From NCBI RefSeq assembly GCF_014323565.1, contig NZ_CP058669.1, positions 434,001-498,000 on the forward strand: a stretch of DNA of 64,000 bases. The letters run 5' to 3'. The notes beneath the pieces are model-generated. The model did no database searches. It had not been told where the DNA came from and saw only the letters and a list, made by a program, of their open reading frames with translations. Of the stretch, positions 23,919 to 33,976 are shown in pieces (within the stretch, counting starts at the first letter, position 1; each line of letters opens with the position of its first letter). A program made the position numbers and the translations under genes. Source of the DNA: Hyphobacterium sp. CCMP332 (lineage in GTDB: Bacteria > Pseudomonadota > Alphaproteobacteria > Caulobacterales > Maricaulaceae).

Positions 23919-24242
23919 TCAGGCACAACTCGCTGCAACAGGCTGCACCACTTCCGGTGCACCACGGCAGCAATCCATCATCAGAAAATTGATCAAATCC
24001 CGCATGCCATCATAATTGGCGGCATAGCGGACAGAGCGCCCATCGCGCTGGCGGGAAATCAGCCCGGCGCGGTTCAGAATGGCGAGATTGGTCGACATCG
24101 TGTTCTGGCGCGCATCCAGCCGCTCGGCGATGTCGCCGGCGGGCAGGCCTTGCGGGCCCGCTGTCACCAGGAGGCGGAACACATCCAGCCGGGTTTCCTG
24201 TGACAAGGCGGCGAGGGCGTCGAGAGCATTTAACTTATCCAT
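23919..24242 (-). CDS. ArsR-family metalloregulatory repressor
   Basis: 107 aa from the ATG at 24242, the usual ArsR size, with a winged-helix domain: LSQETRLDVFRLLVTAGPQGLPAGDIAERL followed by the recognition helix QNTMSTNLAILNRAGLI. The usual ELCVCDL metal site in helix alpha-3 is absent. Instead the C-terminus has a vicinal cysteine pair (MMDCCRGAPE) and a last cysteine, a plausible As(III) or methylarsenite site. It is followed 11 bases later by the arsI-like gene. No Shine-Dalgarno is seen; the mRNA may be leaderless. Confidence 0.85.
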   Translation of the reverse strand: MDKLNALDALAALSQETRLDVFRLLVTAGPQGLPAGDIAERLDARQNTMSTNLAILNRAGLISRQRDGRSVRYAANYDGMRDLINFLMMDCCRGAPEVVQPVAASCA

Positions 24243-24263
24243 ATATCGAGAAATATCGATATA
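24242..24263. promoter_or_regulatory. Inverted repeat at the arsR start, likely ArsR operator
   Basis: TATATCGA, six bases, TCGATATA forms a perfect 8-base dyad whose end touches the arsR start codon. ArsR proteins bind AT-rich dyads in their own promoters, so autoregulation of the arsR-arsI pair is the simple reading. No other copy was noticed in the window. Confidence 0.6.
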
Positions 24264-24372
24264 AAGAGTAGGAGTCAAGCGGGGTGTTTGAGAATGACCC
24301 CCTCTGTTTCTCGCTTTCTTCGAAACACCTCCCGCGTAAACAGGGGAGGAAACCAAATGTTCAAACCGTCAT

Positions 24373-24391
24373 CCTCCGATTTAATCGGAGG
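24373..24391. repeat. Perfect short hairpin, CCTCCGAT-TTA-ATCGGAGG
   Basis: An 8-base perfect stem with a 3-base loop in the gap between arsR and prmA. No T-run follows on either strand, so it is a weak terminator candidate. It may belong to the repeat-like element that follows. Confidence 0.45.
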
Positions 24392-24426
24392 AACTCGCCC
24401 TTTGATAGGATCATCCCGTAAAGCCC

Positions 24427-24537
24427 CCTTCGAGGATCGCTGTCGCTCGCACCTCAGGATGAGGTGGGTAGATGGCGATTATAAACTTGCCTCATGCTGA
24501 GGTGCTTTCTGCAAGGAAAGCCTCGAAGCACGCACTA
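24427..24537. repeat. REP-like palindromic intergenic element
   Basis: Three dyads in about 110 bases: CACCTCA-GGA-TGAGGTG (24450-24466), CCTCA-TGC-TGAGG (24490-24502) and GCTTTC-N6-GAAAGC (24504-24521), ending CGAAGCACGC. This pattern resembles dispersed intergenic repeats seen in many alphaproteobacterial genomes, but only one copy lies in this window. It abuts the prmA stop codon and could also mark the 3' end of the uvrD-prmA transcript. Confidence 0.45.
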
Positions 24538-25392
24538 GGCCTTCCGCACCACCAGCGTTGACCAACCCTCCAGCGGATCCTTGCGCTCGATGTGCAGGCC
24601 AAGCGCCAGATAGGCGGCGCTGACCTCATCGGCCTGGCTTTCCAGGAGGCCGGAGAGAATGGCGATACTGCCCGCATGCAGGGCGCGGTCGATGGCGGGC
24701 GCGAGGTCGACCAGCGGGCCCGCGAGGATGTTGGCGAAGATCAGATCAAAATCGCGCTCGACCAGCTTGATATGTTCAAACCCGTCCGCGGCGAAGAAAT
24801 CGATATCCGCCGCGCCATTCTTCTCGGCATTGCTGACGCTTTCTTCAACCGCATCCGGGTCGATATCGGTGGCGAGAATCTCCGCATCCGGCAGCGCCAG
24901 CCGGGCGGCAATGGCCAAAGCGCCGGTTCCGGTGCCAACGTCCAGCACACTGGCGGGTGCAAACCCGTCCTCCAGCAGCGCATCAAACGCCAGCAGGCAG
25001 CCGCGCGTCGTACCGTGATGGCCGGTGCCAAAGGCGGGGCCGGCCTCGATCAGAATGGCCAGCTTGCCGTCGGGCGCTTCATCATGACTGCCATGGAGGG
25101 CAAAGCGCCCGGCAATGACGGGCGGCAGACCCGATTGCGACAGCTTCACCCAGTCTTCATCGGGCAGCGGCGCGCACGTGGCCGGATAAGCCTTTGAAAG
25201 CCCGGTGATCTGTCGCACAGCCTCCGCGTCCGGCTCGGCCTCGTAAAGCAGCTCGATCCAGCCCTCGGTCTCATCCTCCTCGCGCTCGAACAGGGAGACG
25301 GACAAAGGCCCGTCCTCCAGCGCCATCATGGTTTCGGATGCGGCATAGAGCGGGCCCATAGGCCCGGCGAAGACAAGTTTCCAGAAGGTCAC
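24535..25392 (-). CDS. prmA: Ribosomal protein L11 methyltransferase (PrmA)
   Basis: SAM-dependent enzyme that methylates ribosomal protein L11. It has 285 aa: a divergent N-terminal substrate-binding domain (about residues 1-100) and a Rossmann methyltransferase domain with GPAFGTGHHGTTRGCLLA, SAM motif VLDVGTGTGALAIAAR, ATDIDPDAV and the FANILAGPL motif typical of PrmA. The start overlaps the uvrD stop by four bases. An organisation with an adjacent pepP is seen in related genomes. Confidence 0.92.
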   Translation of the reverse strand: MTFWKLVFAGPMGPLYAASETMMALEDGPLSVSLFEREEDETEGWIELLYEAEPDAEAVRQITGLSKAYPATCAPLPDEDWVKLSQSGLPPVIAGRFALHGSHDEAPDGKLAILIEAGPAFGTGHHGTTRGCLLAFDALLEDGFAPASVLDVGTGTGALAIAARLALPDAEILATDIDPDAVEESVSNAEKNGAADIDFFAADGFEHIKLVERDFDLIFANILAGPLVDLAPAIDRALHAGSIAILSGLLESQADEVSAAYLALGLHIERKDPLEGWSTLVVRKA

Positions 25393-27695
25393 GGCTCGCC
25401 CCTCACAAAACTGTCCACCACTTTCTTTTCGCCCGCCTTGTCGAAGGAGACGGTGAGTTTGGCGCCATCGGCGCGGGCGACGGTGCCATAGCCGAACTTG
25501 TCATGAAAAACCCGGTCACCGGCTTTCCATTTGCCCGAACCGGCAGAACTGGTTTCAACAAAATTGGCGCGGCCTTCGATCACCGCCGGTCCGCCCTTGC
25601 GGCCGGCACCGGTCGCAGCCTGATAGCGCTTCCAGCCGGGTGAGGAATAGGTCGAGATGAACGGGTCGGCCTGTTCCTTCACACCCTCAAAGCCCGGCCC
25701 TGAGTCATAATAGCCGGTGTCGGACACCGCCTCGACATTATCGGCCGGCATTTCATCGACAAAGCGTGACGGGATGACGGCCTGCCATCGGCCAAAGATC
25801 ATCCGGTTGGCGGTAAAGGAAATGACGGCGCGTTCGCGCGCCCGCGTAATGCCGACATAGGCGAGACGCCGTTCTTCTTCCAGCGCGCTGGTGCCGCCTT
25901 CATCCAGAGAGCGTTGCGAGGGGAAGACCGTCTCTTCCCAGCCCGGAAGAAAAACGAGCGGGAATTCCAGCCCTTTGGCCGCGTGCAGCGTCATCAGGGA
26001 GACCTCGTCTCCGCCCGATGTCGTATCCAGTTCAGCCACCAGTGAGACATGCTCCAGATAGGCTTCCAGCGTGTCAAACTCGCCCATGGAGCGGACGAGT
26101 TCTTTCAGATTGTCGAGCTTCCCGGCGGCTTGCGGGGATTTGTCCTCGCGCCACATGGCGGTGTAGCCGCTTTCATCGAGAATGATCTCGGCCAGCTCGT
26201 CATGGCGCATCGTGTCGGCCGCTTGCGCCCAGCGATCAATATCGCGCAGGAAGGTTTTCAACCCCGTCTTCGCCCCGCCCCGGATTTCATCGGTCTCGGT
26301 CATCAGGCGCGCCGCGGCCGCCAACGACAGGCCCGCCGACCGGGCCGCATGGGCGACTTTCTGCACCGAGGTCGCGCCGATGCCGCGCTTGGGCGTATTC
26401 ACGATCCGCTCGAACGCCAGATCATCATCAATCGAGCGCACCAGCCGGAAATAGGCATGGGCATCGCGGATTTCGGCGCGCTCGAAGAAGCGTGGTCCAC
26501 CAATCACCTTGTAGGGTATGCCCAGCATCAAAAAGCGGTCTTCAAACGCCCGCATCTGCCATGAGGCCCGGACCAGTACGGCGGATTCCCCATGCTGCCG
26601 GCCGGAATTGACCCAGCTTTCTATTTCGTCTCCGACAAAGCGGGCTTCCGCCTCGCCATCCCAGATGCCGCGCACCTGAACCTTTTCGCCGGGTTCATCC
26701 TCGGTCCACAACGTCTTGCCGAGGCGCGACTTGTTCGCCGTGATCAGGCCGGAGGCCGCGCCCAGAATATTGGCGGTCGAGCGGTAATTGCGTTCCAGCC
26801 GCACCACTTTCGCGCCCGGAAAATCGGTCTCGAAACGCAGGATGTTATCCACCTCCGCCCCGCGCCAGCCATAGATGGACTGATCATCATCGCCCACACA
26901 GCACAGATTATGCGAGCCCTGCGCCAGCAAGCGAAGCCACAGATACTGGCAGACATTGGTATCCTGATACTCGTCCACCAGCAGATAGCGAAACTTCCGA
27001 TGATACTCTTTCAGAACGTCCGGATGGTTCATAAAGATGGTCAGATTGTGCAGCAGCAGATCGCCAAAATCACAGGCATTCAGAATGCGAAGCCGCGTCT
27101 GATAGGCCTCATATAGTTTCTGACCGGCCCCATCGGCAAATTTGTACTTTGCATCTTCGGGCAGCTTGTCCGGCGTCAGTCCGCGATTTTTCCAGCCATC
27201 GATCAGCGAGCCCAGATAGCGCGGCGTCCAGCGTTTCTCGTCAATGCCTTCGGCCTGAATGAGTTGTTTCATCAGGCGCAATTGGTCGTCTGTATCCAGA
27301 ATCGTGAAGGAGGATTTCAGTTCCACCAGCTCGGCATGACGCCGCAGGATTTGCGCAGCGATGGAGTGGAACGTGCCCAGCCACGGCAAGCCTTCCACCG
27401 CTTCGCCAATCAGCTTGCCGACGCGCTCCTTCATCTCCCGTGCGGCCTTGTTGGTGAAGGTCACTGACAGGATTTGCCACGGCTGCGCATGTCCGGTCGC
27501 CAATATATGCGCCAGCCGGGTGGTCAGAACGCGCGTCTTGCCCGTGCCCGCACCGGCCAGCACCAGAACCGGTCCGTTGATTGCCTCAACGGCTTCGCGC
27601 TGCTCCGGATTCAGCCCTTCCATATAGTCGGCATCTCGCCGGGGCGGCTGCGGGCGGGCTTGCTGGGAAATGGGAAGTGAGCTCATGAAAACCAT
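25389..27695 (-). CDS. uvrD: UvrD/PcrA-type ATP-dependent DNA helicase
   Basis: SF1A 3'-5' helicase for nucleotide-excision and mismatch repair. It has 768 aa. In order: Q-motif GLNPEQREAV, Walker A LAGAGTGKTRVLTTRLAHIL, motif II LLVDEYQDTN, motif III GDDDQSIYGWRGA, motif V SLMTLHAAKGLEFPLVF, and a C-terminal Tudor-like domain (GDRVFHDKFGYGTVARADG) that binds RNA polymerase in UvrD. A second ATG at 27686 is an alternative start; neither has a clear Shine-Dalgarno. Confidence 0.94.
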   Translation of the reverse strand: MVFMSSLPISQQARPQPPRRDADYMEGLNPEQREAVEAINGPVLVLAGAGTGKTRVLTTRLAHILATGHAQPWQILSVTFTNKAAREMKERVGKLIGEAVEGLPWLGTFHSIAAQILRRHAELVELKSSFTILDTDDQLRLMKQLIQAEGIDEKRWTPRYLGSLIDGWKNRGLTPDKLPEDAKYKFADGAGQKLYEAYQTRLRILNACDFGDLLLHNLTIFMNHPDVLKEYHRKFRYLLVDEYQDTNVCQYLWLRLLAQGSHNLCCVGDDDQSIYGWRGAEVDNILRFETDFPGAKVVRLERNYRSTANILGAASGLITANKSRLGKTLWTEDEPGEKVQVRGIWDGEAEARFVGDEIESWVNSGRQHGESAVLVRASWQMRAFEDRFLMLGIPYKVIGGPRFFERAEIRDAHAYFRLVRSIDDDLAFERIVNTPKRGIGATSVQKVAHAARSAGLSLAAAARLMTETDEIRGGAKTGLKTFLRDIDRWAQAADTMRHDELAEIILDESGYTAMWREDKSPQAAGKLDNLKELVRSMGEFDTLEAYLEHVSLVAELDTTSGGDEVSLMTLHAAKGLEFPLVFLPGWEETVFPSQRSLDEGGTSALEEERRLAYVGITRARERAVISFTANRMIFGRWQAVIPSRFVDEMPADNVEAVSDTGYYDSGPGFEGVKEQADPFISTYSSPGWKRYQAATGAGRKGGPAVIEGRANFVETSSAGSGKWKAGDRVFHDKFGYGTVARADGAKLTVSFDKAGEKKVVDSFVRGEP

Positions 27696-27791
27696 CTATC
27701 ACGACGATTCGGGAAATGAGAACAAATATAGCACGAAAAAGATGATCCCGATCAGTTTGACAGCCCGCGGCCCAGGGGGTCGAATAGCGCC

Positions 27792-28175
27792 ATGACCAAT
27801 CTGTTCGATGAACTGACGCGGCTGATCAGCAAACAGGGCCTGAGTGTCTATGCAGAGGGCGAAGCGACGATCATTCAGCGCGCCGCCACAAGAGCGGTCA
27901 TCCCGACCGGCAGCACGCCGCCGGATGAGGCCACGCCAGAGCAATTGCTGGTGCGCGCGCTGATCGTCATCACCACCTATGAAGACAGCGAGGACTTTCT
28001 CGACTGGTGCAGTGAGTTTGGCTATTCGGCCAGCGATCCGGGCCATCTCGCCGACTTCAAATCCATCGGCGCGGGCATTGCCAGTCTCCAGGCCCTGATC
28101 GGCGAGGCGCGACTATCGGAACTGGGCATGTTGCTGCGCATCGGGCAGGCGATCAGTCTGGCGCGGCCGCGCTAG
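27792..28175 (+). CDS. Conserved-looking hypothetical protein, 127 aa
   Basis: Soluble, mostly helical, acidic protein (ITTYEDSEDFLDWCSEFGYS) with no motif I recognise. It is divergent from uvrD and ends on the same four bases (CTAG) as the opposing ClC-type gene. Codon use looks like that of its neighbours. Function unknown. Confidence 0.7.
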   Translation: MTNLFDELTRLISKQGLSVYAEGEATIIQRAATRAVIPTGSTPPDEATPEQLLVRALIVITTYEDSEDFLDWCSEFGYSASDPGHLADFKSIGAGIASLQALIGEARLSELGMLLRIGQAISLARPR

Positions 28176-29830
28176 CGGTGTTCTTCCTCATGCGCATCGG
28201 CCAGCGCCCTGGCATAGGCGGCATGGGCATCGACGCGGGACAGATAGCCGACAACGCGCTGTTCGTCCGATCGTGACCGGACAATCGTGCCATCCATCGC
28301 TTCAGCCGACAGAAACCCGATGGCGCGGCCGAGATAGTCATCTTCGTAAAGGCACGGGGCCTCGCTATCCGTATCCGCCCCGGCTTCGCTTTCCAGCAAC
28401 GGCGTCATGATATCGCGGACGCGGATGGTTTGCAGAAGAACGCGCGCCTGACCGCGTGAGAGATCATAGCCACGGCGTAGAACCTGTAGATGGAAGATAC
28501 TGCCACCGGCCAGCGACTGGCTGAGCACGGTCGCCAGCGATACGGCGATCAGCACCGCCACCGACGCTTCATAGCTGGCGGTCAACTCAAACACGATCAG
28601 CGTGGTCGACAAAGGTGCGCCCAGAGCCGCGCCTGCGACCGCGCCCATACCGACCACCGCATAGAAGGGGACGCCTGCGGTCTCTGCCCCCGTCATCGCC
28701 AGAAGACCGCCAAATGCGGCACCCAGCATCGCACCCAGATAGAGGGAGGGCGAGAAGACCCCGCCGCCAAAGCGGAAAGCGAGTGTGATTCCGGTGGCCA
28801 GCATTTTTGCGGCCAGCAAGGCGAGCAGCATGATTATGCCATAGCTCCCGGACAGGGCATTGGCGGTAGCTTCATAGCCGACGCCGAGAATTTCAGGAGC
28901 CAGCAGGGCCAGCGCACCGACCCCCAGCCCGCCAATAGGCGGAAGCGCCCAGAGCGGAAAGCCGATTGTTTCGGCCTGCACCGCGACTATGCGGGGGGCA
29001 TAGACCGCTGTGCGGATATACAGGGTGGCGACAAGAGCTGCGGCCAGGCCAAGGCCGATCACACCGGGAAAATCCCACAGGCTGGCGGGCGACAGGAGCG
29101 GCATGGCAAAGGCGGGCGAGGCACCCAGATGCAGGCGCGAGATCAGGGCGCCGGTCACACTGGCGATGGCAACCGGCGCAATCGATCTGAGGGCGTAGTG
29201 ACCGAGCACAATCTCGAAAGCAAACAAGGCGCCCGCCACCGGCGCGTTGAAACTTGCGGCCACCGCAGCGGCCGCGCCGCAGGCCAGCATGATTCTCACC
29301 GCCCGGCCCGGCAATCCGAGGCGCCGCGCGATAAAGGAGGCGATGGCCGCACCAAGATGCACAACGGGGCCTTCGCGACCCGCTGATCCCCCGAAACCGA
29401 GCGTGACCGCTGATATGGTGGCGGACAGCAATCCGTTTGCGAGGGAAATATTCCCCTTGGCCGTTGCCCGGGCCTCCATCACATCCGAGACCGCGCTGGA
29501 TTGCTGCCGTGGCAGCCATTTTTGTCTATGGCCCAGCCACAGCAAGGCCGAAACGATCAGCCCGCCGGCGACCGGCGCAAGCAGAATGATCCAGAAAGGC
29601 AGATCCGCGGCCCCGCTCGCCAGGGAATCGTGCCCGGTATTGAAGACCAGATATGAAATGCCATGCAGCACCAGAATGAAGGCGATCGAGGCATAGGCAG
29701 ATATCAGTCCGACAATAATGCCCAGCAACCAGAGCGCGGGCGAACGGCCTTCGCGCCATTGGCGGGCCAGCCACGTCAGGGGTTGGAAGGAGGCGGCGCT
29801 TTCGGTCACGTTTTGGGTAAACGCCGCCAA
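28172..29830 (-). CDS. ClC-family chloride channel/transporter-like membrane protein
   Basis: About 552 aa with ten or more hydrophobic segments. ClC signatures are visible: GSAGREGPVVHLGA (carrying the gating glutamate) and FNAPVAGALFAFEIVLGH. The internal proton glutamate of ClC antiporters, the second Glu of the FxxEE motif, is isoleucine here, and the GSGIP filter is not evident (SSAVSDV instead). A cytoplasmic tail of about 90 aa resembles a degenerate CBS region. The start is uncertain: TTG 29830 is chosen because the only ATG (29932) lies 92 bases inside the upstream MFS gene; GTG 29809 is also possible. Confidence 0.85.
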   Translation of the reverse strand: MAAFTQNVTESAASFQPLTWLARQWREGRSPALWLLGIIVGLISAYASIAFILVLHGISYLVFNTGHDSLASGAADLPFWIILLAPVAGGLIVSALLWLGHRQKWLPRQQSSAVSDVMEARATAKGNISLANGLLSATISAVTLGFGGSAGREGPVVHLGAAIASFIARRLGLPGRAVRIMLACGAAAAVAASFNAPVAGALFAFEIVLGHYALRSIAPVAIASVTGALISRLHLGASPAFAMPLLSPASLWDFPGVIGLGLAAALVATLYIRTAVYAPRIVAVQAETIGFPLWALPPIGGLGVGALALLAPEILGVGYEATANALSGSYGIIMLLALLAAKMLATGITLAFRFGGGVFSPSLYLGAMLGAAFGGLLAMTGAETAGVPFYAVVGMGAVAGAALGAPLSTTLIVFELTASYEASVAVLIAVSLATVLSQSLAGGSIFHLQVLRRGYDLSRGQARVLLQTIRVRDIMTPLLESEAGADTDSEAPCLYEDDYLGRAIGFLSAEAMDGTIVRSRSDEQRVVGYLSRVDAHAAYARALADAHEEEHR

Positions 29831-29840
29831 TCGCCCCCCG

Positions 29841-31076
29841 TCAAGGCCGCCCGTCGAGATGGCGCGCTTTTCGAAGCTCCGGGAAGAGCTTGGCCCAGAT
29901 CGCCGCGACAGCCAGCGTACCGGCCCCGCCAATCACAACCGTCGCCTTTGCGCCGATGGCGGCGGCGACGACACCGGCCCGGAATTCACCCAGTTCGTTG
30001 GAGGCACCAATGAAGATCATATTCACCGCATTGACCCGGCCCCGCAGCCGGTCCGGCGTCCACAGCTGGATCAGGGTTTCACGGATATAGACGCTGATCA
30101 TGTCGGCCCCGCCCGCAAACATCAGCACGACGATGGAGAGCCAGGCCAGTTCGGAAAAGCCGAAGACGATGATCATGGCGCCGAAGACGCCGACGAAAAT
30201 AAACAGGTAAAGCCCGGCATGATCCTTGATCGAGCGGGTGGCGAGATAGATGGCCACGGCAATCGCGCCGATACCGGGGGCGGCGCGCAACAGGCCCAGG
30301 CCGACCGGCCCGACCTCCAGAATGTCACGCGCAAAAATCGGCAGGAGCGCCACCGCCCCGCCCAGCAAGACGGCAAACAGGTCCAGCGAGATTGCGCCGA
30401 GCACGATCTTTTCATTCCAGATATATTTGAAACCGGCGAGAATGGTCTCCCAGCTGCGCGGCTCGGTTTCCCTGTGCTGCTCCGGCTTGGGGATGAAGAA
30501 GGTCAGCGTTGCCGCCAGCCCCATCAGCAACGTCGCCGCGGAATATGCGGCAATGGGCGAGACGCCATAGAGCAGTCCGCCCGCCACGGGCCCGACAATG
30601 GTCGCCAATTGCCAGGCGGAAGAATTGAGCGCGATGGCGTTGGATAACATGTGAGGCGGGACGATATTGGGCAGAAGCGCCTGCACGGCCGGGCCCATGA
30701 AGGCGCGGGCAGTGCCGAAAACCACCAGAAGTCCGAACAGGATCCAGACGATCTGGCTGCCCGAAACCGTATAGATCAGGAAGCTGCCGGCCACGCCGGC
30801 CATCGCCATCATGCAGACCGTCATGATCAAACGGCGTGGCGCGCGATCGGCCACAGCGCCGGTCACCAGCACCAGCAACAAGGCGGGAAGAAACTGTGAC
30901 AGCCCGATCAGGCCCAAGAGGAATGCGCTCTCGGTGGCATCATAGACCTGCCAGCCCAGTGCCGTGATCTGGATCTGCGCCGCAAACACCGCAACCGAGC
31001 GCGACAGCCAGTAGATCAGGTACGGCGTATGGCGAAAGGCCGATAATTTCGGGGACGACGATATGTCAGAAGTCAT
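29841..31076 (-). CDS. MFS transporter (EntS/MFS_3-like)
   Basis: 411 aa with about twelve hydrophobic segments. The N-terminal half has the MFS loop GAVADRAPRRLIM and an FRHTPYLIYWLSRSVAVFAAQIQ start typical of the group containing the enterobactin exporter EntS. Substrate unknown. It is upstream of the ClC-type gene on the same strand; the two overlap or nearly touch. Confidence 0.85.
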   Translation of the reverse strand: MTSDISSSPKLSAFRHTPYLIYWLSRSVAVFAAQIQITALGWQVYDATESAFLLGLIGLSQFLPALLLVLVTGAVADRAPRRLIMTVCMMAMAGVAGSFLIYTVSGSQIVWILFGLLVVFGTARAFMGPAVQALLPNIVPPHMLSNAIALNSSAWQLATIVGPVAGGLLYGVSPIAAYSAATLLMGLAATLTFFIPKPEQHRETEPRSWETILAGFKYIWNEKIVLGAISLDLFAVLLGGAVALLPIFARDILEVGPVGLGLLRAAPGIGAIAVAIYLATRSIKDHAGLYLFIFVGVFGAMIIVFGFSELAWLSIVVLMFAGGADMISVYIRETLIQLWTPDRLRGRVNAVNMIFIGASNELGEFRAGVVAAAIGAKATVVIGGAGTLAVAAIWAKLFPELRKARHLDGRP

Positions 31077-31182
31077 AGGCGCTTAGAGCGCGCAGACGCG
31101 CGGCGGTCAAGCGGCGATGTAGCACCTCCCCTTGGCGGATGGCGGCAGACAGGCCATCATCCACCAAAAGGGAAGATGCCTC

Positions 31183-31779
31183 ATGCGTATTTTGTTCGGA
31201 ATCCTCATTACAGCATGTCTGACGTCCGGTGCCTTGGCGCAGTTTGCGGAAGGCCATCGCAGCGAATTTACCCGGTTCGACAATTGCGAGGATCGCGATC
31301 CGGGCGATCTGGCCCCCTATCTTCAGGTCTGTCTCGGGCCACAGGGTCAGGAAATCTGGCTGCCTTACAGCGAGCGCTCCTCGGCCATGGCCATCGGCCC
31401 GAACGGCATCGAGGCGCAGTTGGACGAACGCCCATCGCTGGCCGGGCTGGACATGATGATAGGTCCGGTCATCGACTGGCGCTACCGGCCGGATGAGGAA
31501 GAGCCCTACGCCGCCATTGTGCGGTATCGTGGATTAACCCCGAACTATAATCAGGAAACCGCCGAGTATACGGGCGGTGCGACCACGCATTCCAATATTC
31601 TCGTCATTTTCGCGCTACGTGCGGAAGGGCCGGTGAGCGCGTGTCATATGGCGTATATCAACGCGATGGAGATGCCGAACGCCAACGAGATCGCGCATGA
31701 GCTCGCCGCCGATCTGGCGCCGCGATTTGTATGCGGAGAAACGCGCTATCTCAATGAAGATCATCCCGCCTGGGACTGA
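31183..31779 (+). CDS. Secreted protein of unknown function, 198 aa
   Basis: Starts with a signal peptide, MRILFGILITACLTSGALAQ, with likely cleavage after ALA; this decides the start over an earlier in-frame ATG at 31132. The mature region has cysteines at DNCEDRD, QVCLGP, SACHMAY and FVCGET, which could form disulfides in the periplasm. I do not recognise the family. The last 19 bases overlap the opposing ribbon-helix-helix gene. Confidence 0.7.
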   Translation: MRILFGILITACLTSGALAQFAEGHRSEFTRFDNCEDRDPGDLAPYLQVCLGPQGQEIWLPYSERSSAMAIGPNGIEAQLDERPSLAGLDMMIGPVIDWRYRPDEEEPYAAIVRYRGLTPNYNQETAEYTGGATTHSNILVIFALRAEGPVSACHMAYINAMEMPNANEIAHELAADLAPRFVCGETRYLNEDHPAWD

Positions 31780-31985
31780 ATTGTCTGCAATGCAAACACC
31801 CGGCAGGCCGACGAGAGCGGTTGATCCGGATCGGCGGTGGCGCGCGCCTCGTCTATCTCGCGGATCAGCGCCGCAAAGGCCATGCCGCGCTGTTCGGCCG
31901 CGGCATCCAGAACGGCCCAGAATTCAGGCTCCAGCGCGAGACTGGTCCTGTGGCTGGATATCGAGAGCGAGCGTTTGATCAGCAT
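31761..31985 (-). CDS. Ribbon-helix-helix domain protein (RHH_4 type)
   Basis: 74 aa. The N-terminus KRSLSISSHRTSLALEPEFWAVLDAAAEQRGMAFAALIREID has the ribbon strand and two helices of the small RHH proteins common in alphaproteobacteria; they are probable DNA-binding regulators whose targets are mostly unknown. No toxin partner is adjacent, so it does not look like an antitoxin gene. Confidence 0.75.
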   Translation of the reverse strand: MLIKRSLSISSHRTSLALEPEFWAVLDAAAEQRGMAFAALIREIDEARATADPDQPLSSACRVFALQTIQSQAG

Positions 31986-32044
31986 ATTGGGTGTCTAGCG
32001 GAAAGCTGATAGATACAAAAGGCATAGTCGCGGGGGGATGCCGC

Positions 32045-32449
32045 ATGAGTGATTACGAACTGGCCAGCCTGTTTTTTACCATTATGGAGGCCGCTCAGGC
32101 CACATTCGCCAATTTCCTCGCCATCATTTCCGGCATGATCGCGGTCAGTTATTTCTTCGCTCACAAGCTCGACCGGACCTTGTCTGCCCTGTTGCTGGTG
32201 ATTTTCTCGCTGTTTTCGCTGGGCTTTATCAATGAGATTTTTGCCGCCTATAGCGATTTTGCCCGATTGGGCGCTCAGATCAGCGCACAGGGCCAGTTGC
32301 CCGAGACCGGTCTGGGCTGGATGGGCCCGGTCATTAGCGGCGCTGGCGGTCTGGCACCTGTGCCATGGATCATTCTCTCAATGACCATCGCCTCCTATCT
32401 CGCGACGATCTGGTTTTTCTTCCATGCGCGGGGCATGAAGCGGGACTAG
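32045..32449 (+). CDS. Small integral membrane protein, 134 aa
   Basis: The start at ATG 32045 is preceded by a G-run (GCGGGGGGA). Hydrophobic segments lie at about residues 12-34, 40-62 and 100-125, giving three or four membrane passes. No conserved motif is recognised. It faces fumC, ending 55 bases from the fumC stop. Confidence 0.65.
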   Translation: MSDYELASLFFTIMEAAQATFANFLAIISGMIAVSYFFAHKLDRTLSALLLVIFSLFSLGFINEIFAAYSDFARLGAQISAQGQLPETGLGWMGPVISGAGGLAPVPWIILSMTIASYLATIWFFFHARGMKRD

Positions 32450-32504
32450 ATCAGCTCTTCGTGTCGCTCCGGCACACTTCCCGGCAAGCAGAAGAGGTCC
32501 GATC

Positions 32505-33896
<1,392 letters not shown>

Positions 33897-33976
33897 GGCG
33901 CGAGGCTCCTTGCACATCTGCCGGTTAGAGCAGAAGGTTAATATCGATTCGGATTAGCGTTTATCACCGGGGCGGC

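Noticed and set aside
29842-29844. TTG overlapping the MFS stop (TTGA) as a coupled start for the ClC gene
   Set aside because: It is out of frame with the ClC coding sequence, so the later in-frame TTG or GTG codons were considered instead.
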